Positions 1 through 10,815 of a DNA stretch of 64,000 nt are shown here, piece after piece. This DNA comes from Moricandia arvensis. Its lineage: Eukaryota; Streptophyta; Magnoliopsida; Brassicales; Brassicaceae. Under the pieces are notes generated by a model, which had not been told where the DNA came from, ran no database searches, and saw nothing but the letters and a program-made list of their open reading frames with translations. The position numbers and the translations under genes are program-made. The DNA lies in the NCBI GenBank assembly GCA_905132765.1, contig CAJHQP010002800.1, positions 1 to 64,000 on the forward strand, given 5' to 3'. Every line of letters starts with the position of its first letter. Position 1 is the stretch's first letter.

Positions 1-2
1 AA

Positions 3-1350
3 TTACTTCGTGGACCCGTGCATTTTGGATGGATGTATCAGTATGAAAGGGCCATGAAAACTTTGAAAGGAAAAGCCAAAAACCTAGCAAGAGTTGAAGG
101 TTCCATTGTTGCGGGAAGTTTGACGGAAGAAACATCACATTTCACATCGTACTACTTTGCACCGAAAGTACGTACAAGGAAACGAGCTCCAAGAAGATAT
201 GATGATGGTGGTGTCGTGCCGACATATATGGAAGACAATGTTCCAGACATCTTTTGTCAAATTGGGCGATTGGGTGGAAAATTGAAAGAAGTTTGGTGGT
301 CGAGTGATGAAGACGTCCATAGTGCACACCTTTATGTTCTTTTTAATTGCGAGGATCCACTGATTGATTATTTTGAAAGGTAAATATATAAACATACCTT
401 TATATTTTTTTAATATTAAATATATAACGTAACATAACATATATGCATGATTTTACAGCCAATTTGAGACTCAAGTCGAGGAAGCAATACCTGGTATATC
501 GACAACTGAGTTAGACAAAAGGAAAGATCAACACTTTATTAAGTGGTTAAGGAAACAGGTATTTATTACTTAAATTGTATGCATACGTACATTACCACAA
601 AGTAAGTCTAATGTCTAGTTTATATTACTTTTTGTTGCAGGTTGATTATGACGATCCTGAGTATCTCGCATGGTTTCGCGAACTACTTCAAGGTCCAATT
701 GCAAAGGTCACTACATCATCGATGTATTTCACCCGAGGCTATACTTTTCATACCTATGACTATGGTAGACATCGGGCGACAAGTAATTATGGAATATGCG
801 TGAAAGGCGAAACAGATTTCTACGGGATCTTGCAGGAGATTTATGAAGTGCAATTCCCAGGTATGGGTCTGAAATGCGTTATTTTCAAGTGTGAGTGGTA
901 CGACCCCGTCGTCAACAGAGGTGTTCGGATTAAAAAAAATGGTGTAGTTGATGTCAATGGTGGACGAAGGTACAACCAAAAATTCTTTATTTGACACATG
1001 CTTGTTTTCAGAACTGATTTTTACGTTGTCTTAATTTTTGCAGGTACAACAAATTCGAGCCATTCATATTAGCTTCCCAAGCAGATCAAGTTTGCTTCAT
1101 TCCATACCCTCGGATTACTACCTCGGGAATAAACTGGTTAGCTGTTATCAAAGTTACACCTCGAGGACGGATAATCACTGGAGAAGAACCACCATTACAA
1201 GAAGAAAACACCAATGAAATCGAGGAACCTGAAGCAGAAATTAATGACATCCTACTCATTGATCCTCATAATCATGAATACGAAGATGTTCCTGATCACA
1301 CAACGGATGACGGTGTTGAGGACGAGTTCTATAAATACCCCTTTTGGTGA
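3..1350 (+). CDS. CACTA transposase (TNPD/TNP2-like), C-terminal part
   Basis: This is the C-terminal part of the DDE transposase that mobilises CACTA elements. Four exons can be joined by GT-AG introns (3-379, 459-558, 641-969, 1044-1350), giving about 370 residues with no internal stop. The first exon matches a DUF4218-type region (GPVHFGWMYQYERAM near its start). Exons 3-4 match DUF4216 (FYGILQEIYEVQF, then KCVIFKCEWYDPVVNRG and YNKFEPFILASQA). The end is acidic and stops at a TGA at 1348-1350. The catalytic Transposase_21 core lies upstream of the window. The second CACTA copy at 18296-23370 has the same C-terminus, about 70% alike by eye, but lost the core. Family assignment is firm; the exon ends are by eye. 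Confidence 0.85.
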
Positions 1351-1587
1351 TTCATTTCTAACACACTCAAAAACACTAAACCATAGATGATAATCATCTG
1401 TGGGAGCTTTGTTTAAGATATTAATACATGTCTTAAAAGTAATTTTTCTTAAGAGATATGTAATAATATCTTAGACATATGCTCCCATAGAAGATAATCT
1501 TCTATTATGAGTTTGTTTCAATTTGGGGTTTTGAGTTTGGGGATTTATAAGTTAAAAGTTGTGGTTTAGGGTTTGGGGTTTTGAGTT

Positions 1588-1815
1588 TGGGGTTTTATAA
1601 ACCCTTTCCTCGTAAGGCCGTAGTAAGTATACTAGGGTCTTACGAGGAAAAAAACGCGGGCATAGCTATTTCCTCGTAAGGTGTTACTAGGGTCTTACGA
1701 GGAAAAAAACGCGGGCGTAGCTATTTCCTCGTAAGGTTGCTAGGGTCTTACGAGGAAAAAGACGCGGGCATAGCTATTTCCTCGTAAAGGTTACTAGGGC
1801 TTTACGAGGAAACCC
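1588..1815. repeat. Internal inverted/tandem repeats of CACTA element 1
   Basis: About four units of roughly 60 bp follow each other. Each contains the arm TTTCCTCGTAAGG, a short spacer with ACTAGGG, and the opposite arm CTTACGAGGAAA, followed by an ACGCGGGC motif. The same arms recur at the element's 3' end (4030-4349). Here they lie between the transposase gene and the TNPA-like gene, about 240 bp upstream of the TNPA start. By analogy with En/Spm they may be binding sites for the element's own TNPA-like protein; that is inference. Confidence 0.85.
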
Positions 1816-2049
1816 AATTCCTTATATAAACTCGAGCAGTTCCATTTTGCATTTTCTAGTAACTGCCTCTCAGAATCCTCTAAAGGTAGTAGTTAGGTTA
1901 GTGTTTAGTTTAGAGAATTTAGATTAGGTGGTTAGTTTAGGGAATTTAGATTAGGTGGATAGTTTAGGGAATTTAGATTAGGTTGATTTACTTTTTTAAC
2001 TGTTTTTTTAATGATACGGGAAATTAATGTTTTATTTTTTTTTATTTAG

Positions 2050-3861
2050 ATGCCTAGAGCGGACAAGATTGCTAGGGCTGCTGGTAAGAGGACGTCGTCT
2101 ATTGATCAGTCATCTGATCGGTCTCCTGATCATCGGGGGATTCACTACGGAGATATATTTGGGCGTCGGGATACTCCGGGTTCATCTTCGTCAGCTCCCG
2201 GTCCATCTTCGATTCCGGATCATCCCGAGTCTCAGGGAGATCCTCCACCACCACCTCCTCCTCCTCCTCCACCGGTCGGGGTTCAACCCGGTTTGCAGGT
2301 GTCGCCGAACGCACCCTTTGCGGTGTATACGGTGGAGGATATTTTGGCCCTTCCAGGCAGAGAAGGGCTGCTAGAGTTAGATCCTATCCGACGGGACGGG
2401 AAAAACGTATTATGGTATGTTTTAATTTTTAAATTTTTTTTTTAATTTATTTTTTAATTAACAAAATATTTATAAATTAATCTAATTAATGATTTATTTT
2501 GTGTCTTTCCAGGTTTAATGTTGACAATCGTGTCGGAAGTAGCGTCACAGACTGTATCAAGGGATACTTTCCCGATGCAGCTCCAAACTGGAAGAAGACG
2601 GCGAGCCACACAAAAAAGACGTGGTTCAAAATGTTCGCTGTAAGTTTAATTAATGATCAACTTAATTTATTTTCATTATTTAAAACTGTTAATATTATTG
2701 AACTAATCCGTCTCTTTTTTTTTCTTGTTAATTACAGCAAAGGTATCGTTGGTCTCTTGGGATTCACCAGCTGGTGAAGACAGAGTTTGAGGCCAAGGCT
2801 AAAACACGATTGCTCGACACGGTCTACAACTGGAAGGGCGACTATCAGGTATAGATTTATAAATTATAATATATATATAGTTTTAAAATTATTATTGACT
2901 TTAATTCTAATTAATTATTTTAAATTAGGTGGATGGTTACGAGGCCGGGAAACCCGATTGCCTCACAACCGAGGTGTGGGATGGCCTCATTGCCTATTGG
3001 GGGTTGCCGGACTCGGTCAGAACCTCCAGCACAAACTCCGACAACCGCATGACTAGAGACGAGTATGGCAACACGAAGATGCTGCACAGCACGGGTCGAA
3101 AACCTCACGCGGGAGTTCGTCTAGACATGGTAAGATGATTTTTAATAACTATTTTTTTTAAATTTGAATATTCCAAATTTTTAATTTAATTTTCAAATTT
3201 TCTTTTAGGCTAAAGAGACTGGAGTTCTTCCATCTCTGAAAGACCTTTACGAGAGGACCCACTGGAACAAGGCTGGGCAGTTTGTAGATCCTGCTTCGGA
3301 GCGGATCTACAACGATTTTGTTGTCCGAATTGACGAACGCCAAACTCAGCTGACTCAGCAGACTGGGACTCCAGTCGTATTATCCACTCTTGAAGTGGAT
3401 AAGATTTACGAGAAGGTAAATAATTTGTTTTACTATTAATTTTTATTATTTATTTAAATTTTTTTTAATGTTATTAATATTTTTATTTACAGGTCGCCCC
3501 TAGGAAAAAGGGGCGTATCGTCGGGATTGGCTCGATTAACGATGTCTCTGCAGCGACATCGTCTTATGCTCAGCAGCAGCATGATGCCAATGCTCAGCTG
3601 CGCTCGGAGTTGCAGACGACGCAGTCTCATGTGGCTTCGCTCACCGAGCAGATGGCTTCTCTCAACGATGTCCTCGAATATATGGCGGGTGGAAACCAGC
3701 AATTGGCGGAGATATTGCGTCAGAGACGGGAACGCGAGGGGATTCCAACCCAACATCATCCACCGTCACAGTCACAACCGTCAACCAACTTAGGAGAGGA
3801 GCATGATTTAGCGAGCCAGGAGTTCGTTCGGCAATTTCACGAACATAATCCGTATCCGTAG
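2050..3861 (+). CDS. TNPA-like CACTA accessory protein (Ptta/En/Spm family)
   Basis: This is the second gene of the CACTA element. It encodes the plant transposase-associated (Ptta/En/Spm) type of protein that in maize En/Spm binds subterminal repeats and brings the ends together. Six exons (2050-2414, 2513-2639, 2738-2848, 2929-3129, 3209-3415, 3493-3861) join in frame to about 459 residues without a stop. The N-terminus is rich in serine and proline, with a run of ten prolines near residue 75. The middle is tryptophan-rich (KKTWFKMFA, QRYRWSLG, LTTEVWDGLIAYW), as usual for the family. The C-terminus has a GRIVGIGSIND motif and a likely coiled coil (LRSELQTTQSHVASLTEQM). A related copy at 18841-20479 has the same exon plan except that exons 3 and 4 are fused there. 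Confidence 0.85.
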
Positions 3862-4011
3862 TTTTTTTTAATTTAATTGTATATTCTGATTTTTAAAACT
3901 TAATTGTATATTATTTAACTATTTATAAAATATTTTGTTTTTTATTTATAATTTGATTTCTTTTTAAAAAAAATAAATTATTTATATTTATAATTAATAT
4001 ATTTTATTAGG

Positions 4012-4349
4012 GAAAAATAAGTCCAAGCAAAATCCTAGTAAATGTTCCAAGTAATATCCTCGTAAGCTGTTCTAGTAAACTCCTCGTAAAGTTTACTACA
4101 AACTTACGAGGAAGAGCTTACTACGGTTTTACTAGGAAAAATTACGACGACCTTACGAGGAAAAGGTTACCACGTCTTTACGAGGAAAGCCTTCCTCGTA
4201 AACTTTACTAGGACCTTACGAGGAAAATAGGCTTTACGACGAACGTGTTTCGACGAAACGCGTTTCCTCGTTATTTCCTAGTAACTGTCCCTTTACTAGG
4301 AAATAACGAGGAAAACCCGTCCTAGTAAAAGACGAGTTTTCTTGTAGTG
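4012..4349. repeat. 3' subterminal repeats and terminus of CACTA element 1
   Basis: Short inverted motifs (CCTCGTAA, TTACGAGGAA, CCTAGTAA) are packed in both orientations between the TNPA-like gene and the terminal TTTTCTTGTAGTG at 4337-4349. This is the classic subterminal region of a CACTA element. The core motif contains CTCGTAA, whereas the other CACTA element in the window mostly uses CGTCGTAA or CTTGTAA. Confidence 0.9.
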
Positions 4350-7300
4350 AAAGGCAATGTCGGGTCTAGTGAAGGTAAGATATTGAAGAGCACTTGTGAG
4401 ACTTCGATAGAGTGTGGGGTCGGACATTGGTGGGCTTCTTTCGTTGGAGAGTTTGGCTCTAGCATCCGCTGGAGTGGTGCAAGAGTTGCAGTTAGTCATA
4501 TTCGCTCTTTGTAGTATCTCTGTAGCATAAGTCTTTTGTTGCAGAAACAGACCAACCTTGTTGTATGTGATTGAAATGCCAAAGAAGTAATGGAGCTTTC
4601 CGAGATATGTCATGGCTCATTCTGCATTTAGATAAGCTATAATGGAGTCACGAAGAGCAGTAGAGGAAGCAGTGAGAAGAATGTCGTCGACATAGAGTTG
4701 AAGATATGCGATTCCAGAGCGGTTGTGATGTGTGAATAGAGAGGAGTCGCAGCTGCTCTGTTTGAATCCCACTCATGTAGAAAAAGAGTTAAATCGCTGA
4801 TACCAGGCCCACAGAGCTTGCTAATGACTGTATAGTGCTTTATGTAACAAGCAGACATGATCTGATTTGGTTTCACTCTGAAACCTAAAGGTTGATGCAT
4901 GTAGACGGTTTCTTGGAGATCACCGCTGAGAATCATTTTTGATGTATAGTTGGTGGATTGGCCATTTCTTTGAGAGAGCAATGTCGAGTACGAGTCTTAT
5001 GGTTGCCGGCTTAACCACTGGACTGAAAGTCTCATCGTAATAGATACTAGGTTGTTGTGATATACCGTTAGTCACTAGATGTGCTTTGTATCGAACCAGA
5101 TTTCCTTCAGAATCATACTTGTATCTCTGAATCCACATTGAACGCAAAACATTAACATTATTTGGTCGGGGAACCAATGACCATGTCCCTTTTCTAATAT
5201 GAGCATCATACTCTTCTTGCATAGATTCTCGCCATTAGGGTCCTCAAGAGCTTGAAGATAAGAAGTAGGTAAGGGTGGAATAGCTTGAGCTGTAAGAGAG
5301 AGAGGTTGATGAGGTTTGGAGATTCCTCACTGACTACGAGTCACCATACGATGAGTTGTAGGTGGAGCCACAAGAGGATTGTTTGGAGGTGGTGGTTGTT
5401 GATTTGTCTTTGTGATCAGAGTTGGTGAAGTTGTGATAATCTCACGGAACAGAGGAGAGGAGAGGAGAGTTGAGGTGGGATATCAGGAACTTGAGTTTCG
5501 AGAGGAGATTTGGTGGTGTTGAAAGGGAAAGTGTTTTTGTCAAAAATAACATGACGAGAGAGGATCACCTTTCGAGTGGTTTAGTCTAGACAGCGATATC
5601 CCTTATGAGAAGTTGGGAAATCGAGGAAAACACAAGCTGTGGAACGAGGAGAAAACTTGTGTTGTGCTGTCGATGTGAGATTTGGGTAGCATAGACAACC
5701 AAAAACTCGAAGGTGATCACAGGAGGCTGGTTTGTGAAAGGTTTTGGTGAAAGGTTTTTCATTTTTGATGGCTGTAGATGGAAGTAGATTAAATAGATGA
5801 GCAGCCATATTAAAAGCTTCTACCCAATAACCCGGTGGAAAGTGGGCTTGAAAGAGAAGAGATTGCACAAGATTGTTCAATGTACGGAGAGTGCGCTCAG
5901 CCTTGCCATTTTGTTGAGAAGTGTGGGGGCGGGAAAAGCGATGAGTAATTTCATGAGAGGAGAAGAGCTTGAGGAATTGATTGTTATTGTACTCATAACC
6001 ATTATCACATTGGAGTGATTTGATTTTGCAGCCAAAATGGTTTTGAATATAGGCTGGGAGATGAATGAAATCTGAGAAAACTTCTGATTTCTTTTTCAGT
6101 GGATAAACCCATAAGTAATGGTTGTAATGATCAAGAAAGATTACATAGTATTTTTTGCCACTAATTCTTGGAACCGGAGAGATCCAGACATCTGAATGAA
6201 TGATTGGAAAGGGTTCAAAAACGTCTGAAATAACATGATCAAAAGGAAGTTTGACATGTTTCCCAAGTTGACAAGCATAACATAAAGAATGATCTTTTTG
6301 GAAAATTGAATTACATCAGAAGATAAAAGAGATTGCAAAACATTATTTCCAGGGTGACCAAGACGACGATGCCACACCGTGGAGCTTACAAAAGAAGAAA
6401 GAAAAGCTGGCAGGGAAGAAGATGTTGCAGTCGTGACATCAATGGAGTAGAGAGGTCCAGGGCTGTTACATCAGAGCATTGGTGTTCGAGTCGTCAAGTC
6501 CTTAATCAAAAAGCCAAAAGGATCAAATACAATAGAAACCCAATTGTCTTTAGGAAACTGACAAACATAAATAAGGTTTTTGATGATAGAAGGACAAACA
6601 AGAATGTTGTTAAGATGCAAAGGGCGTTTTGTGGTGGGAATGGAATGGAAACTAATGACAGAAGTAGGAAGAGAGATACCATTACAGACAAGAATAGAAG
6701 TCGTGTTGCTCGAATTAAAAAGAGAACATAGGGGTACCTGGTTGGGAGGTTACGTGGGCTATGGCTCCTGAGTCGAAGTACCATCCAGAGTTCTGAGGTT
6801 GTTGCAGTATCATTGTGCCAAAAGCATGAGCAAGGTTCTGCGGAATGGTAGTTGGCACCAGTGCCTGAGTATTTGCATTCGGCCGGAACGGACCAAGTAT
6901 GCCAGCGCTAGGAGATGGTGTGGCAGTGACTTGGTATGCCATAGGACTAGGACGCCATTGTTGCTGTTTTTGTTGCCAATTATACTTTTGCCAGTACTGT
7001 TGGGGTGTTTGTGAGTGCCACGCCAAAGGCTGTTGACCCATCCAGATTGATTGTTGTTCCAGTTATTATGGTCACGTCCTTGATAGTTCCCCTGCCTCGA
7101 CCTCTATTTTGATTGTTGCGGTAGTTCCCCTGATAGTATTGTTGATGTTGTTGACCTCCGCGATTGTTGACAGGTTGAGGAGATGGATCATTCACTTGCG
7201 TTGTATCAACATGAGGGACTTGAGGAGTGGAGCTCTTTGAGGGCTTACTGATACGATCTTCCTCCATGAGTAGCATGGAACGAGCAACTGGGGAAGTTGG

Positions 7301-7838
7301 AAACGGAGATCTGTGTTTGATAACATTGTGGATGTTATTAAACTTTTCCGAGAGGTCATTTAACATGTGCATGACCACAACACGATCATTGACCGGAGAA
7401 TCAACATTGGCGAGGAGAACTGTGATGCTCTTGAGTTTTTGACAGTAGTCGTGGACAGACATGTCACAATGGTAAGAGTACGGAGTTCGTTTTCAAGTTT
7501 GATCGCTCGTGCTTTTTTATTGTCGCAGAAGAGGTTCTTAATTGTGACCCATAGATCACGAGCAGAACAACGAGTCTTCAATACCGTGTCAAGGAGAGAC
7601 AAGGAGATGGTTCTATAGATCCACATCTTCACAACGCCGTCGCGTTCCTTTCATGGTGTATCTTTGGCATTCGTTGGGAGGGAAGTTCCATCGAGGTGGC
7701 CAGAGACACCAAACGTGAGGTAGTGGGTCTCAAAGAGTTCACGCCATGCATCATAGTCCATCTTTTGCATGTCGAGAACCACATGAATGTATGATTTGAT
7801 GTGTGTAACACCAAATGCTTTTTAGTTGTGTAAGCCAT
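4350..7838 (-). pseudogene. Copia gag-pol polyprotein remnant
   Basis: The polyprotein is broken into several frames. In order along the minus strand one sees a gag segment with an arginine/glycine/asparagine-rich tail (around 7462-6980), a protease signature (WYFDSGAIAHVTS, near 6.75 kb), an integrase zinc-region motif (WHRRLGHPGNNVLQSL, about 6.38 kb), a post-integrase segment (HLRVFGCLCYPN, about 5.7 kb), reverse transcriptase (YDETFSPVVKPATIR, about 5.0 kb), the catalytic YVDD codons at 4683-4694, and FTRPDIAF, where the CACTA terminus interrupts the frame. It would have encoded the enzymes for reverse transcription and integration; the stops rule out function. Confidence 0.88.
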
Positions 7839-7951
7839 GATCGAAGAGAAGAAAATAGAGTAATAAGAGGAGATTGAAGAAGAGAAGATCGAAGATTTAA
7901 AGAAGAAGAAATAGGGCGGCTAGGAAATTTTAAGATTTGGCTCTGATACTA

Positions 7952-8049
7952 TGTAACTTGGTAAAACCCTTGCCGTGGTATATTGCATTATATAAAGTAT
8001 ATATACATCAGAGTTATTAGAGTATTTGTACAATATATGGAATGTTACA
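7952..8049 (-). repeat. Very short 5' LTR (98 bp) of the decayed copia element, with adjacent PBS
   Basis: The sequence starts TGTAAC and ends GTTACA, a 6-bp inverted terminus typical of LTRs. Directly inside it, at 7939-7951, the minus strand reads TAGTATCAGAGCC, one base different from the usual initiator-methionine tRNA binding site. At 98 bp this LTR is unusually short for an element with a full pol gene. The second LTR is outside the window, so the borders rest on one copy plus the PBS. Confidence 0.75.
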
Positions 8050-8803
8050 TATTGCCTAATCTATCAATTATATGATAGCAAGTAAAAAAAACGTTTAGAA
8101 AAGTTTTTTTTCATGTTACTACTTAAAACAAAATAATTAAATCAAACAATGTGTGTAAAATTAAATTATGATTATCACTTGATTCAACATTACAAGAAAA
8201 GCTAGCATTTGCTTGACTAGTTGAATCCGGTTAAAAGCTGCTTACTTACCATTTGAATAAAAATCAAGTTAAAGCGTAGTTTATTACAATTTTTAGTAGT
8301 TTCAGTGACGTTTTGAAGAGTTCTCGTCTTTGTAAAGAAAGCTGTCGAAATGAATGTGAGTGATCTTTAGACTTAAAAACCTCTTTATTTAGACTTCCAT
8401 TTATTAAACAGTCCGATTTGAATTTAGATAATGTTGGCAAAGCCATCTCCAACAAAACAATAGTCGTGACTCGTGAGTAAACATTTCCCTTGTTATATCT
8501 TAACACTTCACTCTCCACTTAGAAATTGAGATTTTAATTAGTCGAGGCCAAAGCTAGTGCCACGTCAGATATATTGTATGCAAATGTGGTTTTAAAAAGA
8601 ACAATAATTTGAAGGTGATCAAAACTCTTGCCGTTTTCATAATGGAAAACTGCACATCGTGCTACCTTTGAATGCGCCGATCCAAAAGTCCAAACCCCGA
8701 CGAACGGAGTGGAAAGAGAGATCCAAAACCCGACGAGAGGATTTTTTTCTTTTTTTTTTTTTGGGCAACATCCGACGACGAGAGGATCTAAAGAGAGTGA
8801 CGA
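8050..8803. other. Intergenic, promoter region of the PPR gene
   Basis: AT-rich DNA between the copia LTR and the PPR start. There is no long reading frame. The last 150 bp hold a poly-T tract and purine-rich DNA that may be the 5' leader of the PPR transcript. I see no recognisable element in it. Confidence 0.6.
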
Positions 8804-10204
8804 ATGACTCTGCAAAGCTTCTTAAAAACCCTGAAGACAACCAAACGAACATACCCATCTTCAATCTACAACCTCCTCATCTATTCTTCCTCTTCAACCC
8901 AAAGCCTCCACTCACCGGAAAAGCCAATCTCCGATCTCAGCCCCTCCACTCTTCGCCGTATCTTATCCGACCCAGATATCAAATCCTCGAAATGCGTCTC
9001 CTTTTTCCATTTCATCCTCGAAAACCCATCTCTTTTCTCTTTCCGACCGGATCTCAGAACGCACTTGTCTCTGTCTCTCCGTGTTCTGTCGGAGAGGAAG
9101 TTCTCCGTTGCTCGGAGACTGTTGAAACACGAAATTCTCAGGTACCCTTTTCGTGATATCGCCTCTAGAGTTCTCGATGAATTTGGTTTCGAGGCGAAAG
9201 TCGTCGCGAGGTTCTTTAATTCGATGATCATGGTGTATTCAGACAATGGGAGATACGATGAAGTTGTCGAGGTTTTTGAGTTTATGAAGAACAATGAGGT
9301 TAAGATTGATGAAAAGAGTTTAACTTTGCATTTGTTAAACCTTAAAAGAAGTGATGAGGTTGAGTTAGCTTACGACTTCTTTCGTCTAATGGTTGCTTCG
9401 GAGTTAGAGGTTGTGTCTGTATACTCTTTAACAGTTGTTGTCTCTGCGTTGTGTTGCCATGGAGAGATCAAGAGAGCAAGAGAGTTGGTGGAGGAGGTTG
9501 AGATTAAGATTAAGCCTAATATCGTTACGTTTAAGTCTATGATAGACTGTTGTGTCAAGAGATGGGACTTTGAAGAGTTGGATTTGGTTCTTGAGTTAAT
9601 GAATAAGGAAAGCGTGGTTCTTGATCTTGATACTTATAAGATTTTAATTGAGGGTTTCACTAGTTATGGCAAGATTGAAGAAGCTGTGAAGATGGTTTCG
9701 ACAATGCACGATAAGAAGATTAGAGTGGAGACTCATCTGTATAATTTGATCATTAACGGGTACTCTCGGTTAGGATTAGTGGAGAAAGCCTTTGAGCTAC
9801 ACGGTGAAATGTGTTGTCGAGGTGTTGTTTCGAACAAGGATACGTACTGGGGGTTGATGAATGGACTCTGCAAAGCAGGGAAAGTGTGTGAAGCAATGAG
9901 ATTGTTGAAGGAGTTGCGAGTGAATGAGTTTGAGATTGATGAAGCAATGTATACGACGTTGGTTGAAGGGTGTTACAGAGCAGGAATGATGGATAACGCT
10001 TTGGAGGTGGTGGCTGAGATGGTTAGGGAAGGATTCATTCCCGATGGCACAGTATTTGAAAGATTAGCTGATGCGTTGTTTGAAGTAAACCCGGAAGCGG
10101 CAGCAATGTTGATTACATTTGTTGTTAAAAGCGGCATCAAACCAAGTTTTTGTTCTGATGTGGTAAAGGAAGAGACAAACTTATCTGCCGTCCTGGCTCC
10201 TTAG
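8804..10204 (+). CDS. P-class pentatricopeptide repeat protein
   Basis: An intronless gene for a 466-residue PPR protein. PPR proteins bind organellar RNA one base per repeat and act in splicing, stability or translation. About nine tandem 35-residue P-type repeats run from residue 140 to near the end (for example THLYNLIINGYSRLGLVEKA, and EAMYTTLVEGCYRAGMMDNA). There is no E, DYW or SMR domain. The first 40 residues are rich in Ser, Thr, Lys and Arg and poor in acids, like an organelle-targeting peptide, probably mitochondrial. The first ATG is chosen because it keeps this leader. From memory it resembles Arabidopsis At2g28050 in length and in being near CPN60A. The RNA target cannot be told from the sequence. 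Confidence 0.9.
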   Translation: MTLQSFLKTLKTTKRTYPSSIYNLLIYSSSSTQSLHSPEKPISDLSPSTLRRILSDPDIKSSKCVSFFHFILENPSLFSFRPDLRTHLSLSLRVLSERKFSVARRLLKHEILRYPFRDIASRVLDEFGFEAKVVARFFNSMIMVYSDNGRYDEVVEVFEFMKNNEVKIDEKSLTLHLLNLKRSDEVELAYDFFRLMVASELEVVSVYSLTVVVSALCCHGEIKRARELVEEVEIKIKPNIVTFKSMIDCCVKRWDFEELDLVLELMNKESVVLDLDTYKILIEGFTSYGKIEEAVKMVSTMHDKKIRVETHLYNLIINGYSRLGLVEKAFELHGEMCCRGVVSNKDTYWGLMNGLCKAGKVCEAMRLLKELRVNEFEIDEAMYTTLVEGCYRAGMMDNALEVVAEMVREGFIPDGTVFERLADALFEVNPEAAAMLITFVVKSGIKPSFCSDVVKEETNLSAVLAP

Positions 10205-10815
10205 GACTAGATGGATTAGACAGCAGAGAGTGAATACACTGATTACATCCGAAAGATGCAAATGTGTTTCACATTCTTGAGAAGATTAATGGATATAGAG
10301 AAACCATAAAAGAGCAGCGCATATTAGGCTAATACTGTTAGTGAGTCTGTATAATATGCTGCTGTCCCAGAGGATGTTGTTCATATTCTGCATTAGAGTT
10401 AATAATGACGGAGGGAATGGAAGCAAAACCAAAACAGGCTGATAAGATGGAGCAGTAATATGATGAAGAGCGAAGAGGATGAACATGAGCTTGAGTAGGA
10501 TATGTTTTATGATTGTCTGTACACTATGCCAACTGTTACTGCAGAAATCTCATCTTGTTCATTTGATTATTATTGACTTGACCGTTTTACTTTCTTTGCC
10601 ACTACACATCGTTCAGACTAGCTCCACACTCTCCAGCATTCTGAATACAAAACCTTTTCAAGAGTTTTATATTGCAATCATAACGATCCTTACTCAAAAA
10701 AGATAATTATTTCTCGTTTAACAAGCTACTCATTTCCCCAGATAAAAAAAAAAAAAAACATTGCAAGATAGATGGGGGACAAGAGATATGGGCATATAAC
10801 AGACGTGTAACTTCA
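10205..10815. other. Space between convergent PPR and CPN60A genes
   Basis: The PPR gene (+) and CPN60A (-) converge here, so this 0.6 kb holds both 3' untranslated regions and terminators. A short A-tract lies at 10744-10758. Nothing else stands out. Confidence 0.6.

Larger units (their letters stand above)
1..4349 (+). mobile_element. CACTA (En/Spm) transposon, 3' part
   Basis: This is the right-hand part of a CACTA DNA transposon; its left end is outside the window. It carries the C-terminal part of a TNPD/TNP2-type transposase (1-1350), an internal repeat block (1588-1815), a complete TNPA-like gene (2050-3861) and subterminal repeats. It ends at 4349 with TTTTCTTGTAGTG, the reverse complement of the CACTACAAGAAAA terminus. 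The bases after 4349 are the middle of a copia pol gene on the minus strand, so the element jumped into an older retrotransposon. AAA at 4350-4352 would be one copy of the 3-bp target duplication; the other copy is not visible. Both gene parts that can be read lack stops or frameshifts, so this may be a fairly recent and complete copy. Confidence 0.93.
4350..8049 (-). mobile_element. Decayed Ty1/copia retrotransposon
   Basis: A minus-strand copia element, cut on the left by the CACTA insertion at 4349. Its 5' LTR is at 7952-8049, the primer-binding site next to it, gag at about 7.84-7.0 kb, protease near 6.7 kb, integrase at 6.4-5.6 kb and reverse transcriptase at 5.2-4.35 kb. The rest of RNase H and the 3' LTR must lie beyond the CACTA element, outside the window. 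Many stops and frame changes show it is old and dead. Confidence 0.9.

Noticed and set aside
8659..9156. Second open frame overlapping the start of the PPR gene
   Set aside because: It is out of frame with the PPR repeats and shows no domain; a shadow of the real gene.
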